Below, one piece after another: positions 33,957 through 44,588 of a stretch of 64,000 bases of DNA. The stretch is from assembly GCA_946539855.1 (NCBI GenBank), contig CAMNHV010000006.1, positions 1 through 64,000 on the forward strand, read 5' to 3'. Source of the stretch: CAG-791 sp002449595. GTDB lineage: Bacteria; Bacillota; Clostridia; Lachnospirales; Lachnospiraceae. The notes below the pieces were generated by a model. It had not been told where the DNA came from. It searched no databases and saw only the letters and a program-made list of their open reading frames with translations. The position numbers and the translations under genes are program-made. Each line of letters starts with the position of its first letter. Position 1 is the first letter of the stretch.

Positions 33957-35435
33957 TCAGATCCTGTCTTTCTCGTACACCGGCGTGCAGGTCAGGTGGA
34001 TCCCCAGACGGCGGAACATGTTCTCATCCACGCTGGAGAGAAGGACCGTCGAGTGCGCCTCCGCGCCGCGCAGCTTCGGGAGCTGCTCGATCGCCAGGGA
34101 GGCGAGCGGATTCATCGATGCGCTGGAGGACAGCGCGATCAGGATCTCGTCGCTGTGCAGGCGGGGATTGTGCCCGCCGAGGTATTTGGTCTTCAGGAGC
34201 TGGATCGGGGCGAGCGACTGCTCGGAGATCAGCTTTTCTCTGTGCGCGATGCCGGCGCAGACTTTCAGCGCGTTCAGGATCGCGGCGGAGGCGGCGCCGA
34301 GCAGATCGCCGGTCTTGCCGGTGATGATCGTGCCGTCGGTCAGCTGGATCGCCATCGCGGGATGCCCGGTCTCCTCCTGGCGCTGCAGGGCGGCGGGAAC
34401 GACCGGCCGGTCTTCCGGCTGGATCTCGGCCTGCTGCAGGAGCAGTTCTTCCTTGCGCAGCTCCGACTTGGAGGCCAGCCCGCGCTTCACGTCGCAGGCG
34501 GTGCGGAAGTACCGCCGCAGGATCTCCTGCCCGGCGGCGTACCGGCAGGCTTCGTCGTCGCTGATCGCGAAGCCGACCATGTTGACGCCCATGTCGGTGG
34601 GAGACTTGTAAGGGCACTCGCCCATGATCGCGCGGAAGATGGAGGACACCACGGGGAAGACCTCCACGTCGCGGTTGTAGTTGACGGTCGTCTGGCCGTA
34701 GGCTTCCATATGGAACGGATCGATCATGTTGACGTCGTCCAGGTCCGCAGTGGCCGCCTCATAGGCGATATTGACGGGATGGCGCAGCGGCAGGTTCCAG
34801 ACGGGGAACGTCTCGAACTTGGCGTAGCCGGCCTTGATGCCGTGTTTGTAGTCGTGATACATCTGCGAAAGGCAGGTCGCCATCTTACCGCTGCCCGGGC
34901 CGGGCGCCGTCACGACGACGAGCCGCCTGGAGGTCTCGAGATATTCGTTTTTCCCATATCCCTGATCGCTGATGATCGTGGGGATGTCCGCGGGATAACC
35001 GGGGATCACATAGTGGAGGCAGGAGCGGATGCCCATCTCCGTCAGCCGGCTGCGGAACCGCTCCGCGGTCGTCTGCCCGGTGTACTTCGTGATGACGATG
35101 CCGCTGACGAGGAACCCGCGCTCCATCAGCGAGCGGCGGATGCGCAGCGCCTCTGCGTCGTAGGTGATGCCTAGATCGCCGCGAACCTTGTTTTCCTCGA
35201 TCGCGTCTGCGGAGACGGCGATGATGATCTCGACCTCGTCCTTGAGCTGCTCGAGCATCTTGATCTTGTTGTCCGGCGCGAAACCGGGCAGCACGCGCGA
35301 TGCGTGGTAATCGTCGAACAGTTTGCCGCCGAACTCGAGGTACAGCTTCTCAAAGCTGGAGATGCGCTCCTTGATATGCTCGGACTGGAGTTCCAGGTAT
35401 TTTTCAGAATCAAAACCGATAGGCTGCTGTGTCAT
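33957..35435 (-). CDS. DUF1846-family protein
   Basis: 492 residues, the normal DUF1846 length. Characteristic stretches: GFDSEKYLELQSEHIKERI at the N terminus, GKLFDDYHASRVLPGF, a loop TAPGPGSGKMATCLSQMYHD that resembles a phosphate-binding loop, and ETFPVWNLPLRHPVN. Structures of this family show a multidomain cytoplasmic protein, but no reaction is established. Divergent from the amino-acid ABC transporter. A minus-strand extended -10 (TGTTATACT) sits ~35 bases before the start. The region around the start codon forms half of an inverted repeat (see findings). Confidence 0.85.
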   Translation of the reverse strand: MTQQPIGFDSEKYLELQSEHIKERISSFEKLYLEFGGKLFDDYHASRVLPGFAPDNKIKMLEQLKDEVEIIIAVSADAIEENKVRGDLGITYDAEALRIRRSLMERGFLVSGIVITKYTGQTTAERFRSRLTEMGIRSCLHYVIPGYPADIPTIISDQGYGKNEYLETSRRLVVVTAPGPGSGKMATCLSQMYHDYKHGIKAGYAKFETFPVWNLPLRHPVNIAYEAATADLDDVNMIDPFHMEAYGQTTVNYNRDVEVFPVVSSIFRAIMGECPYKSPTDMGVNMVGFAISDDEACRYAAGQEILRRYFRTACDVKRGLASKSELRKEELLLQQAEIQPEDRPVVPAALQRQEETGHPAMAIQLTDGTIITGKTGDLLGAASAAILNALKVCAGIAHREKLISEQSLAPIQLLKTKYLGGHNPRLHSDEILIALSSSASMNPLASLAIEQLPKLRGAEAHSTVLLSSVDENMFRRLGIHLTCTPVYEKDRI

Positions 35436-35468
35436 GGGGACCCCCTCGTCTTTTTTTCAACAGATAAA

Positions 35469-35477
35469 AGTATAACA
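35469..35477 (-). promoter_or_regulatory. Extended -10 promoter of the DUF1846 gene
   Basis: On the minus strand the sequence TGTTATACT (TGn plus TATACT) lies ~33 bases before the start codon. A TTGTAA 19 bases further upstream is a weak -35. Confidence 0.5.
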
Positions 35478-35554
35478 CAACTGATCCTCCTTATTACAAT
35501 TCGAAGATCGTTGAAATTACGATTTCTCGTGCAGGGGTCCCCATGGAAATCAAA

Positions 35555-35583
35555 TTGACACTGCCGCTTTAGCATGCTACCAT
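35555..35583 (+). promoter_or_regulatory. Promoter of the amino-acid ABC operon
   Basis: Perfect TTGACA (35555-35560), 17-base spacer, TACCAT (35578-35583) with TG one base upstream (extended -10). The start site should be near 35590, 65 bases before the first gene. Confidence 0.65.
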
Positions 35584-35654
35584 GATAAAGATTCACCGCA
35601 GGGAAGTATCGTGCGGACAACCCCTATGACACTGAGACAACAAGGAGATCCAAC

Positions 35655-36473
35655 ATGAAGAAACTGATCGCGCTTTTACTGGCGGGAACCATGGCCCTTT
35701 CCATCGCGGCCTGCGCAGCGGCTCCGGCAGCGGAAGAGACAAAAGAAGAAGCGGCAGCGTCCGAAGAGACCTTCGTCTTCAAGCACGGATTCGACCTGGA
35801 TTATCCGCCGTATTCCTATATCGATGAGGAAGGCAAGACCGGCGGCTTCGACGTCGAGATGGCGCAGGCGGTCTGCGAGTACTACGGCTGGAAATATGAA
35901 GCAGTTCCGTTCAACTGGGACGCGAAGGACGCCGAGCTCAACGCGGGCAGCTGCGACTGCATCTGGTCCGGCTTCACGATGAACGGCCGCGAGGACGACT
36001 ATCTCTGGAGCATGCCTTATTCCGACAACACCCAGATGATCATGGTAAAGAAGGATTCCGGCATCGCGACGCTCGCGGATCTCGCGGGCAAGGTCGTCGG
36101 CGTCCAGACCTCGACTTCCGCGTATGACCTCCTGAACGACGAGGAAGGCCAGAAGGCACTGTGCGACACCTTCCAGTCCCTGGAAGTCTATGAGACCTAC
36201 ACGATCGCTTTCAACGACCTGAAGGCCGGCGCGATCGACGCGATCGCCATCGACGTCACGAGCGGCAACTACCTGATGAGCGGCGAGGAAGACTACCAGT
36301 TCATGGAAGAGGCCCTCGGCAGCGAGCAGTACGCGATCGGCTTCCGCAAGGACGACACCGAGCTGTGCGAGAAGATCAACGCCGCGCTCGAAGCGCTCGC
36401 GGAGGACGGCACGTTCGACACCATCGGGAAGAAGTATCCCGAGATCTACGATTACCTCACCCTTGGCAAATAA
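35655..36473 (+). CDS. Amino-acid ABC transporter substrate-binding lipoprotein
   Basis: 272 residues, SBP family 3. Lipobox LSIAAC with the lipidated Cys at residue 20, a short Ala/Glu linker, then GFDLDYPPYSYIDEEGKTGGFDVEMAQAVCE, the classical N-lobe motif of polar amino-acid binders, and LAGKVVGVQTSTSAYDLL in the second lobe. CAAGGAGATCC precedes the ATG. Glutamine, cystine or similar ligands are possible; specificity cannot be read. It is the first gene of the transporter-racemase operon, separated from the permease by a large hairpin that probably sets up a higher level of this protein than of the membrane parts. Confidence 0.9.
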   Translation: MKKLIALLLAGTMALSIAACAAAPAAEETKEEAAASEETFVFKHGFDLDYPPYSYIDEEGKTGGFDVEMAQAVCEYYGWKYEAVPFNWDAKDAELNAGSCDCIWSGFTMNGREDDYLWSMPYSDNTQMIMVKKDSGIATLADLAGKVVGVQTSTSAYDLLNDEEGQKALCDTFQSLEVYETYTIAFNDLKAGAIDAIAIDVTSGNYLMSGEEDYQFMEEALGSEQYAIGFRKDDTELCEKINAALEALAEDGTFDTIGKKYPEIYDYLTLGK

Positions 36474-36500
36474 GGTGCGCGTAGCTTTGAGCCATGCGCT

Positions 36501-36559
36501 CGCAGGCTGTCATGCGCCCATTGGGAGCTTAATCCCGAATGGACGTATGACAGCCTGCG
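36501..36559 (+). other. Large intercistronic stem-loop
   Basis: CGCAGGCTGTCAT (36501-36513) is exactly complementary to ATGACAGCCTGCG (36547-36559), and the inside continues with CCATTGGGA against TCCCGAATGG, giving an imperfect stem of roughly 25 bp. No T-run follows, so it is more likely an RNA processing/stability element or a palindromic repeat than a terminator. Confidence 0.65.
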
Positions 36560-36655
36560 TGCATACGGCGAATGCCGCGACAGTGAGGGAACGCGGAGCG
36601 CTCACGAACTGCCGGCATGGCTTGTAAATAATTGAAAATAGAAGAGGGACAAGAC

Positions 36656-37303
36656 ATGACCTTTTCCACAATGTTATCTACGATGGCAGCAGGCATGCTG
36701 CGCACGGGCGGCATCTTCGTGCTGACGCTGCTCGGCTCGCTGCCGCTCGGCATGATCATCGCGCTGCTTCGGAAATCGAAGAATCCGATCGTGCGCGGCA
36801 TCATCCACGTCTACATCTCCGTCCTCCGGGGAACGCCGCTGATGCTGCAGCTCCTCGTGTGGTACTTCGGGCCGTACTACCTGTTCGGGTGGTCGATCCG
36901 CGGCTGGCGGTTCCCGTCGCTGATCCTCGGCTTCATCCTGAATTACGCGGCCTACTTCGCGGAGATCTACCGCGGCGGCATCGAATCCATGCCGGTCGGC
37001 CAGTACGAGGCGGCGGAGGTCCTCGGCTACACGAAGGCCCAGACGTTCCTGAGGATCATCCTTCCGCAGGTCATCAAGCGGATCATGCCCTCCGTCACGA
37101 ACGAGGTCATCACGCTCGTCAAGGACACTTCCCTCGCGTTCACGCTCGCGTACCAGGAGGTGTTCTCCCTCGCGAAGCAGATCTCGGCCTCCCAGACGTC
37201 CTTCATGCCTTTCGTGATCGCGGGCGTCTTCTACTTCGTGGCCAATTACGGGGTCCAGTTCCTGATGGAGCGGATCGAGAAGACGATGGACTATTACCGC
37301 TGA
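36656..37303 (+). CDS. Amino-acid ABC transporter permease
   Basis: 215 residues, HisM/GlnP type. Membrane helices start at TGGIFVLTLLGSLPLGMIIALL; VYISVLRGTPLMLQLLVWYFG and the EAA loop (YEAAEVLGYTKAQTFLRIILPQVIK) are diagnostic. I chose ATG 36656 because GAAGAGGGAC lies just upstream; an earlier in-frame start at 36632 would add eight hydrophilic residues. A single permease gene is present, so the channel is probably a homodimer. Confidence 0.92.
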   Translation: MTFSTMLSTMAAGMLRTGGIFVLTLLGSLPLGMIIALLRKSKNPIVRGIIHVYISVLRGTPLMLQLLVWYFGPYYLFGWSIRGWRFPSLILGFILNYAAYFAEIYRGGIESMPVGQYEAAEVLGYTKAQTFLRIILPQVIKRIMPSVTNEVITLVKDTSLAFTLAYQEVFSLAKQISASQTSFMPFVIAGVFYFVANYGVQFLMERIEKTMDYYR

Positions 37304-37325
37304 AGAAGCACGGAGAACCAATATC

Positions 37326-38084
37326 ATGATCATAGAGATGAAAAACATCAGGAAGCAGTTCGGCGACCTGGAAGTCTTAAAGGACATCAGCTTCGGCGTG
37401 GACAGCGGCGAAGTCGTCAGCATCATCGGCCCCTCCGGCTCCGGCAAATCGACGCTCCTCAGGTGCGCCACCTTCCTCGAGACGATCGACGGCGGCGAGA
37501 TCACGTACATGGGCGAGACGGTCGCGCACACGGACGGCTCCGGCAAGGCGGTCTACGTCCCGCACAAGGAGATGCGGAAGTTCCGCTCCTACTGCGGGCT
37601 CGTGTTCCAGCAGTTCAATCTGTTTCCCCACTACAGCGTCCTTAAGAACCTCACGGACGCGCCCGTGGAAGTGCAGCACAGAAGCAGGGAAGAGGCGGAG
37701 GCGACCGCCATGGAACTCCTGCGCAAGATGGGCATCGCCGACAAGGCGAGCGCCTATCCCTACCAGCTCTCCGGCGGCCAGCAGCAGCGCGTCGCGATCG
37801 CGCGGGCCCTCGCAATGAAGCCGGAGATCCTGTTCTTCGACGAGCCGACTTCCGCACTTGACCCGGAACTCACGGGCGAAGTGCTGAAGGTCATCCGCCA
37901 GCTGGCGGAAGAAAAGATGACCATGGTCGTCGTCACGCACGAGATGTCCTTCGCGAAGGCCGTCAGCAACCGCGTGATCTTCATGGACGGCGGCGTGATC
38001 GTCGAGCATGGCGATCCTTACGCGGTATTCGACGACCCGAAGGAAGAGAGGACGAAGCAGTTCCTCAGAGTGTTCGAGAGATGA
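37326..38084 (+). CDS. Amino-acid ABC transporter ATPase
   Basis: 252 residues, GlnQ/HisP type. Walker A GPSGSGKST, Q-loop GLVFQQFNLFPHY, signature LSGGQQQRV, Walker B ILFFDEPTSALDPEL, H-loop VVTHEMSFAK. It drives the transporter formed with the permease encoded immediately upstream. Its stop codon is overlapped by the start of the DapF-like gene (ATGA at 38081-38084), so the racemase-like protein is made in step with the transporter. Confidence 0.93.
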   Translation: MIIEMKNIRKQFGDLEVLKDISFGVDSGEVVSIIGPSGSGKSTLLRCATFLETIDGGEITYMGETVAHTDGSGKAVYVPHKEMRKFRSYCGLVFQQFNLFPHYSVLKNLTDAPVEVQHRSREEAEATAMELLRKMGIADKASAYPYQLSGGQQQRVAIARALAMKPEILFFDEPTSALDPELTGEVLKVIRQLAEEKMTMVVVTHEMSFAKAVSNRVIFMDGGVIVEHGDPYAVFDDPKEERTKQFLRVFER

Positions 38085-38995
38085 CTTCGAGAAAAGGACT
38101 TTCCTGCTGCATCCTGGATCCGACCGGCAATATCACTGCGCTCGTGGAGGGAGACGTTCCCGTGTCCCGCCAGCCGGAGACGGCGGCGCGGATCATGCGG
38201 CTGCGCCCGGAGACGGAGCAGGTCGGGTTCGTGCGGATGCGCGGCGCAGATCACGCGGAGGAAAGTGCGCAGGATACAGAAGGTCAAAACGAAACGTTAA
38301 ACAGCGGGATCCAGGTCCGGCTGCGCATGGCGGGCGGCGAATTCTGCGGGAATGCATCGATGTCCGCGGCGGCGCTTTATCTGTACCGGATGGGGGCAGA
38401 TCATTCTGCGAAAAGCACTGCGACTGAAGAACCATCTGCGTCCGACGCCTGGACAAGCGTATTCCTTGAGGTGTCCGGAGCGGCGGAACCGGTTGAAGTG
38501 CGGCTGAGGGAGATCCCGGCAGCAGGCCCCGCGTGGAGCGCCCGCGTGAAAATGCCGAAGGCCTCCGGGATCGAACCGTTTGAGGACATGACGCTCGTCC
38601 GGATGCAGGGGATCTCGCACATTATTATTGAAGAAGGATCCCGGTTCTTTCATTTAAAAAATGACAAATCTGCGGCGGAAGCTGCCGTCAAGGAATGGTG
38701 CAGCAGGCTTTCAGCAGACGGACTTGGACTCATGTTTGTTGAGCGGATCGATGAGGGGCGGCAATGGAAAATGACACCGCTCGTTTACGTCCCCGGCAGC
38801 GGGACGGTATTCTGGGAGAACTCCTGCGCGAGCGGAACCGCGGCCACCGGGATGTGCTTTACTTCAAGAAGTGGAAAGAAAGAAGAACTCGCCCTGCAGG
38901 AGCCGGGCGGAGAGCTGCAGGTTCTCAGTGATCCAACAACTGGCGAGACCTGGCTGTCCGGAACGGTGCGCCTCACGGAGGAGTTTGCGCTCTGA
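38081..38995 (+). CDS. DapF-fold amino-acid racemase/epimerase-like protein
   Basis: 304 residues. Two halves of a diaminopimelate-epimerase-like fold each bring a Cys: AGGEFCGNASMSAAA in the first half and ENSCASGTAATGM in the second, at the positions of the two catalytic thiols of PLP-independent epimerases. The motif context (CGNAS rather than CGNGAR) sets it apart from true DapF, and a polar insert around 38380-38460 is unusual. Related stand-alone DapF-like enzymes include histidine racemases. Coupled by ATGA overlap to the amino-acid transporter, it may convert the imported amino acid between D and L forms. Substrate unproven. Confidence 0.75.
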   Translation: MTSRKGLSCCILDPTGNITALVEGDVPVSRQPETAARIMRLRPETEQVGFVRMRGADHAEESAQDTEGQNETLNSGIQVRLRMAGGEFCGNASMSAAALYLYRMGADHSAKSTATEEPSASDAWTSVFLEVSGAAEPVEVRLREIPAAGPAWSARVKMPKASGIEPFEDMTLVRMQGISHIIIEEGSRFFHLKNDKSAAEAAVKEWCSRLSADGLGLMFVERIDEGRQWKMTPLVYVPGSGTVFWENSCASGTAATGMCFTSRSGKKEELALQEPGGELQVLSDPTTGETWLSGTVRLTEEFAL

Positions 38996-39109
38996 ATGTG
39001 TGGAAGATCTCCTGTAAAATATGAGAGATTCCGCAAAGGAATGAGGCAGATCTCCCGGCGAATGCGGTGAGTTTAATTTTAGGAATATGAAAGATCTATT
39101 AACTTTACG

Positions 39110-39129
39110 TGGCGGGAGAAATCCCGCCA
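39110..39129. other. Perfect 8-bp hairpin between the racemase-like gene and ftsH
   Basis: TGGCGGGA and TCCCGCCA with a GAAA loop. It has no strong T-run in either direction, so it could be a weak terminator or an RNA element. An A/T-rich ATAAAAT box just downstream (39139-39145) may serve ftsH. Confidence 0.5.
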
Positions 39130-39238
39130 TTACTTGTGATAAAATAGTTGGATACAATCAATTATAGGGAGACCCCGCGAAACGGGCCCGGCACCCCGGG
39201 AGGACGCTGCAATCGCGGGATCCGAAGGCAGGAATTAC

Positions 39239-41485
<2,247 letters not shown>

Positions 41486-41506
41486 CATCCCAGTATTCGG
41501 AGAGAT

Positions 41507-43405
41507 ATGCAGGAACAGGAACAGCGTTTTGATATCCAGGAAGAACTGAAAAAACTCCCGGCTGAGCCGGGAGTTTATATCATGCGCGACGCGCAGGATA
41601 CGATCATGTATGTCGGCAAGGCGGTGAATCTGCACAACCGCGTCCGCTCGTATTTCCGCAAGATCGTCGGAAGAGGGCCGCAGATCGACCGCATGGTCAG
41701 CCAGATCGAGCGGTTCGAGTACATCGTGACGGACTCGGAGCTGGAGGCCCTGATCCTTGAGAACAACCTGATCAAGGAGCACCGCCCCAAGTACAACACG
41801 ATGCTCAAGGACGATAAGACGTATCCTTACATCCGCGTCACGGTGACGGAGGCGTTTCCGAGAGTGCAGTTCTCGCGCCTGATGAAAAAGGACGGCGCGC
41901 GGTACTTCGGTCCGTTCACGAGCGCGGACGCCGTGAGGGAGACGATCGAGCTTTTGAACCGCATGTACGGCCTCAGGGACTGCCGCAGGAACCTCCCGAA
42001 GGATATCGGGAAGGAGCGGCCGTGCCTGAACTTCCACATGGGCCGGTGCTGCGGCCCGTGCACGGGAAAGGTCACGGAAGAGGAATACCGGAAGCGGGTG
42101 GACCTCGCGCTCAGTTTCCTCGGCGGCAACTACGGCGAGATCATGCGCGACCTGAAGGCGAAGATGCAGGCCGCCTCCGACGAGATGAACTTCGAGGAGG
42201 CGATCCGCTGGCGCGACCTCTTAGAGAGCGTGAAGCAGGTGGCCCAGCGGCAGAAGATGTCCGGCGGCAGCGGGGATGACAAGGACATCCTCGGCATCGC
42301 GACAGAACCGGACGACATCGATGCGGATGGCGTGGTGCAGATCTTTTTCATTCGCGACGGCAAGCTGATCGGCCGCGACCACTTCTACATGACGCACGTC
42401 AGCGGCCGCGAAAAGGCGGAGATCCTCTCGGATTTCGTCCGGCAGTTCTACGCCGGGACGCCGTTCGTGCCGAAGACGATCCTGATGCCGGAGGAGCCCG
42501 AGGAGAAGGGCCTCCTCGAGGAGTGGCTCTCCATCCGCCGCGGCGGCAAAGTGCAGATCGCAATTCCACAGCGCGGACAGAAGGAGAAGCTCGTGGAGCT
42601 GGCGCAGGAGAACGCCGCGCTGATCCTCAGCAAGGACAAAGAACGGTTAAAGCGCGAGGAAGGACGGACGATCGGCGCGGTACGCGAGATCTCCGAGCTC
42701 CTGGGCCTCGAAGACGCCTCCCGGATGGAGGCTTACGATATCTCCAACATCAGCGGCTTCGCGAACGTCGGCTCCATGGTCGTCTACGAGAAGGGCCGCC
42801 CCATGCGCAGCGACTACCGGAAGTTCCGGATCCGCACTGTGGCGGGACCTGACGATTACGCGTGCATGCGCGAGGTGCTGACAAGACGTTTTTCCCACGG
42901 CCTCAAAGAACAGGAGCAGCTCCGGGAAAAGCAGATCGACGAGCAGCTCGGCAGCTTTACCCGGTTCCCTGACGTCATCATGATGGACGGCGGCAAAGGG
43001 CAGGTGAACGTCGCGCTCTCCGTGCTGGAGGAACTCGGGCTTAACATTCCCGTGTGCGGCATGGTCAAGGACGACCACCACCGCACGAGAGGGCTGTATT
43101 TCCGAGGGGAAGAGATCCCGATCGACACCCGCTCCGAGGGCTTCAAGCTCCTCACGCGGCTCCAGGACGAAGTGCACCGCTTCGCGATCGAGTATCACCG
43201 CTCGCTCCGCTCGAAGTCGCAGGTGACCTCTCGCCTGGACGAGATCCCGGGCATCGGCCCCGCGAGAAGAAAAGCGCTGATGCGCAGCTTCCAGTCCATC
43301 GGCGAGATCATGGAGGCCTCCGTGGAGGAGCTCGCCGCGATCCCGGAGATCCCGCAGAAGCAGGCGGAGGCGATCTACGCGTATTTTCATGAGAAAGCGG
43401 AATAA
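41507..43405 (+). CDS. uvrC: Excinuclease ABC subunit C
   Basis: 632 residues. N-terminal GIY-YIG nuclease (PGVYIMRDAQDTIMYVGKA) makes the 3' incision; the UVR motif (EMNFEEAIRWRDLLESVKQ) binds UvrB; the middle RNase H-like nuclease (AYDISNISGFANVGSMVVYEKG, MMDGGKGQVN) makes the 5' incision; tandem helix-hairpin-helix (EIPGIGPARRKALM, IPEIPQKQAEAIY) binds DNA. Complete and of normal length. It lies 21 bases after ftsH and is probably in the same transcript. uvrA and uvrB are not in this window. Confidence 0.95.
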   Translation: MQEQEQRFDIQEELKKLPAEPGVYIMRDAQDTIMYVGKAVNLHNRVRSYFRKIVGRGPQIDRMVSQIERFEYIVTDSELEALILENNLIKEHRPKYNTMLKDDKTYPYIRVTVTEAFPRVQFSRLMKKDGARYFGPFTSADAVRETIELLNRMYGLRDCRRNLPKDIGKERPCLNFHMGRCCGPCTGKVTEEEYRKRVDLALSFLGGNYGEIMRDLKAKMQAASDEMNFEEAIRWRDLLESVKQVAQRQKMSGGSGDDKDILGIATEPDDIDADGVVQIFFIRDGKLIGRDHFYMTHVSGREKAEILSDFVRQFYAGTPFVPKTILMPEEPEEKGLLEEWLSIRRGGKVQIAIPQRGQKEKLVELAQENAALILSKDKERLKREEGRTIGAVREISELLGLEDASRMEAYDISNISGFANVGSMVVYEKGRPMRSDYRKFRIRTVAGPDDYACMREVLTRRFSHGLKEQEQLREKQIDEQLGSFTRFPDVIMMDGGKGQVNVALSVLEELGLNIPVCGMVKDDHHRTRGLYFRGEEIPIDTRSEGFKLLTRLQDEVHRFAIEYHRSLRSKSQVTSRLDEIPGIGPARRKALMRSFQSIGEIMEASVEELAAIPEIPQKQAEAIYAYFHEKAE

Positions 43406-43476
43406 CGCCGCGGCAGTTTACGTGAAAATTCACGACCTGTCGGAATAATGCCGCAGACCGCGAGACGCGGGAATCA

Positions 43477-43485
43477 TGTTATACT
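43477..43485 (+). promoter_or_regulatory. Extended -10 promoter for the hprK operon
   Basis: TGTTATACT (TGn plus TATACT) 158 bases before hprK. No -35 matching TTGACA at 17 bases, which is usual for extended -10 promoters. The long leader has no recognised riboswitch. Confidence 0.5.
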
Positions 43486-43643
43486 ACTTACATATGTGAA
43501 AGTGATTCAACAAACAGGATCCTGAAAGCAATCATAAGAATACGATCATGGAAAAGGATCCTGCCGACGATCGCGAACAACGAAACAATTTATATTCACA
43601 GATACATTGACACGGAGACAGCAGCCAACGACAAGGGGGATTT

Positions 43644-44588
43644 ATGGCGACCATACGTCTGAGTGAAGTCGTAGAGAAAATGAAGCTCACCAACATGACG
43701 CCGGAGGTGGACGTAAACAAGATCAAGATCCGCCAGCCGGACGTCAACCGTCCCGCGATCCAGCTCACAGGCTACCTGGAGCACTTCGAGGCGACGCGTA
43801 TCCAGATCATCGGCCTCGTCGAGCACGCCTACATGGAATCGATGGACGAGGACCGCAAGGAGAGGATCCTGCGGGAACTGCTGAGCATGGAGATCCCGTG
43901 CTTCATCTTCTGCCGCAGCCTCATGCCGGACGAGATGTTCATCCGGCTCGCGACGGAAAACAACATCGCGCTCCTCGTGAGCAAGCAGGCGACCAGTACT
44001 TTCACCGCGGAGCTGATCCGCTGGCTGAACGTGCGGCTCGCGCCCTGCATCTCCATCCACGGCGTTCTGGTCGACGTGTACGGCGTCGGCGTCCTGATCA
44101 CCGGTGAGAGCGGCATCGGTAAATCCGAGACCGCACTGGAACTGATCAAGCGCGGCCACCGTCTCGTCTCGGACGACGTCGTCGAGATCCGGAGAGTCAG
44201 CGAAGTCTCGCTCGTCGGCTCCGCGCCGGCGATCACCAAGCACTTCATCGAGCTGCGGGGCATCGGCATCGTGGACGTCAAGGCGCTGTTCGGCGCATCC
44301 AGCGTCCGCAACATGACCAACATCGACCTCGTCATCCAGATGGAGGAGTGGAGCAAGGACAAGGAATATGACCGGCTCGGCCTCGAGGAGGAGCACACCG
44401 AGTTCCTCGGGATCCCCGTCGTGTGCCACCGGATCCCGATCCGTCCCGGCAGAAACCTCGCGCTGATCTGCGAGGCGGCCGCCGTCAACCACAGGCAGAA
44501 GGAGATGGGCTACAACGCCGCGCAGGAGCTCTACAAGCGCGTGCAGGAATCGCTCTCGAAGCGCCGCTCGGATGACGAAGATGAATGA
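43644..44588 (+). CDS. hprK: HPr kinase/phosphorylase
   Basis: 314 residues. Walker A GESGIGKSE (from residue 154) and the HprK signature GHRLVSDDVVEIRRV are intact, followed by ELRGIGIVDVKALFG, so it should phosphorylate and dephosphorylate Ser 46 of HPr-type proteins in response to glycolytic intermediates and phosphate. It heads a run of hprK-murB-rapZ-whiA and an HPr-like gene whose product keeps Ser 46 but lacks His 15, which makes that protein an obvious substrate. Ribosome-binding site AAGGGGG. Its 3' end overlaps murB. Confidence 0.95.
   Translation: MATIRLSEVVEKMKLTNMTPEVDVNKIKIRQPDVNRPAIQLTGYLEHFEATRIQIIGLVEHAYMESMDEDRKERILRELLSMEIPCFIFCRSLMPDEMFIRLATENNIALLVSKQATSTFTAELIRWLNVRLAPCISIHGVLVDVYGVGVLITGESGIGKSETALELIKRGHRLVSDDVVEIRRVSEVSLVGSAPAITKHFIELRGIGIVDVKALFGASSVRNMTNIDLVIQMEEWSKDKEYDRLGLEEEHTEFLGIPVVCHRIPIRPGRNLALICEAAAVNHRQKEMGYNAAQELYKRVQESLSKRRSDDEDE

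Noticed and set aside
43406..43643. Riboswitch or T-box in the hprK leader
   Set aside because: I found no conserved riboswitch core or T-box sequence, only an extended -10 and A/T-rich leader.
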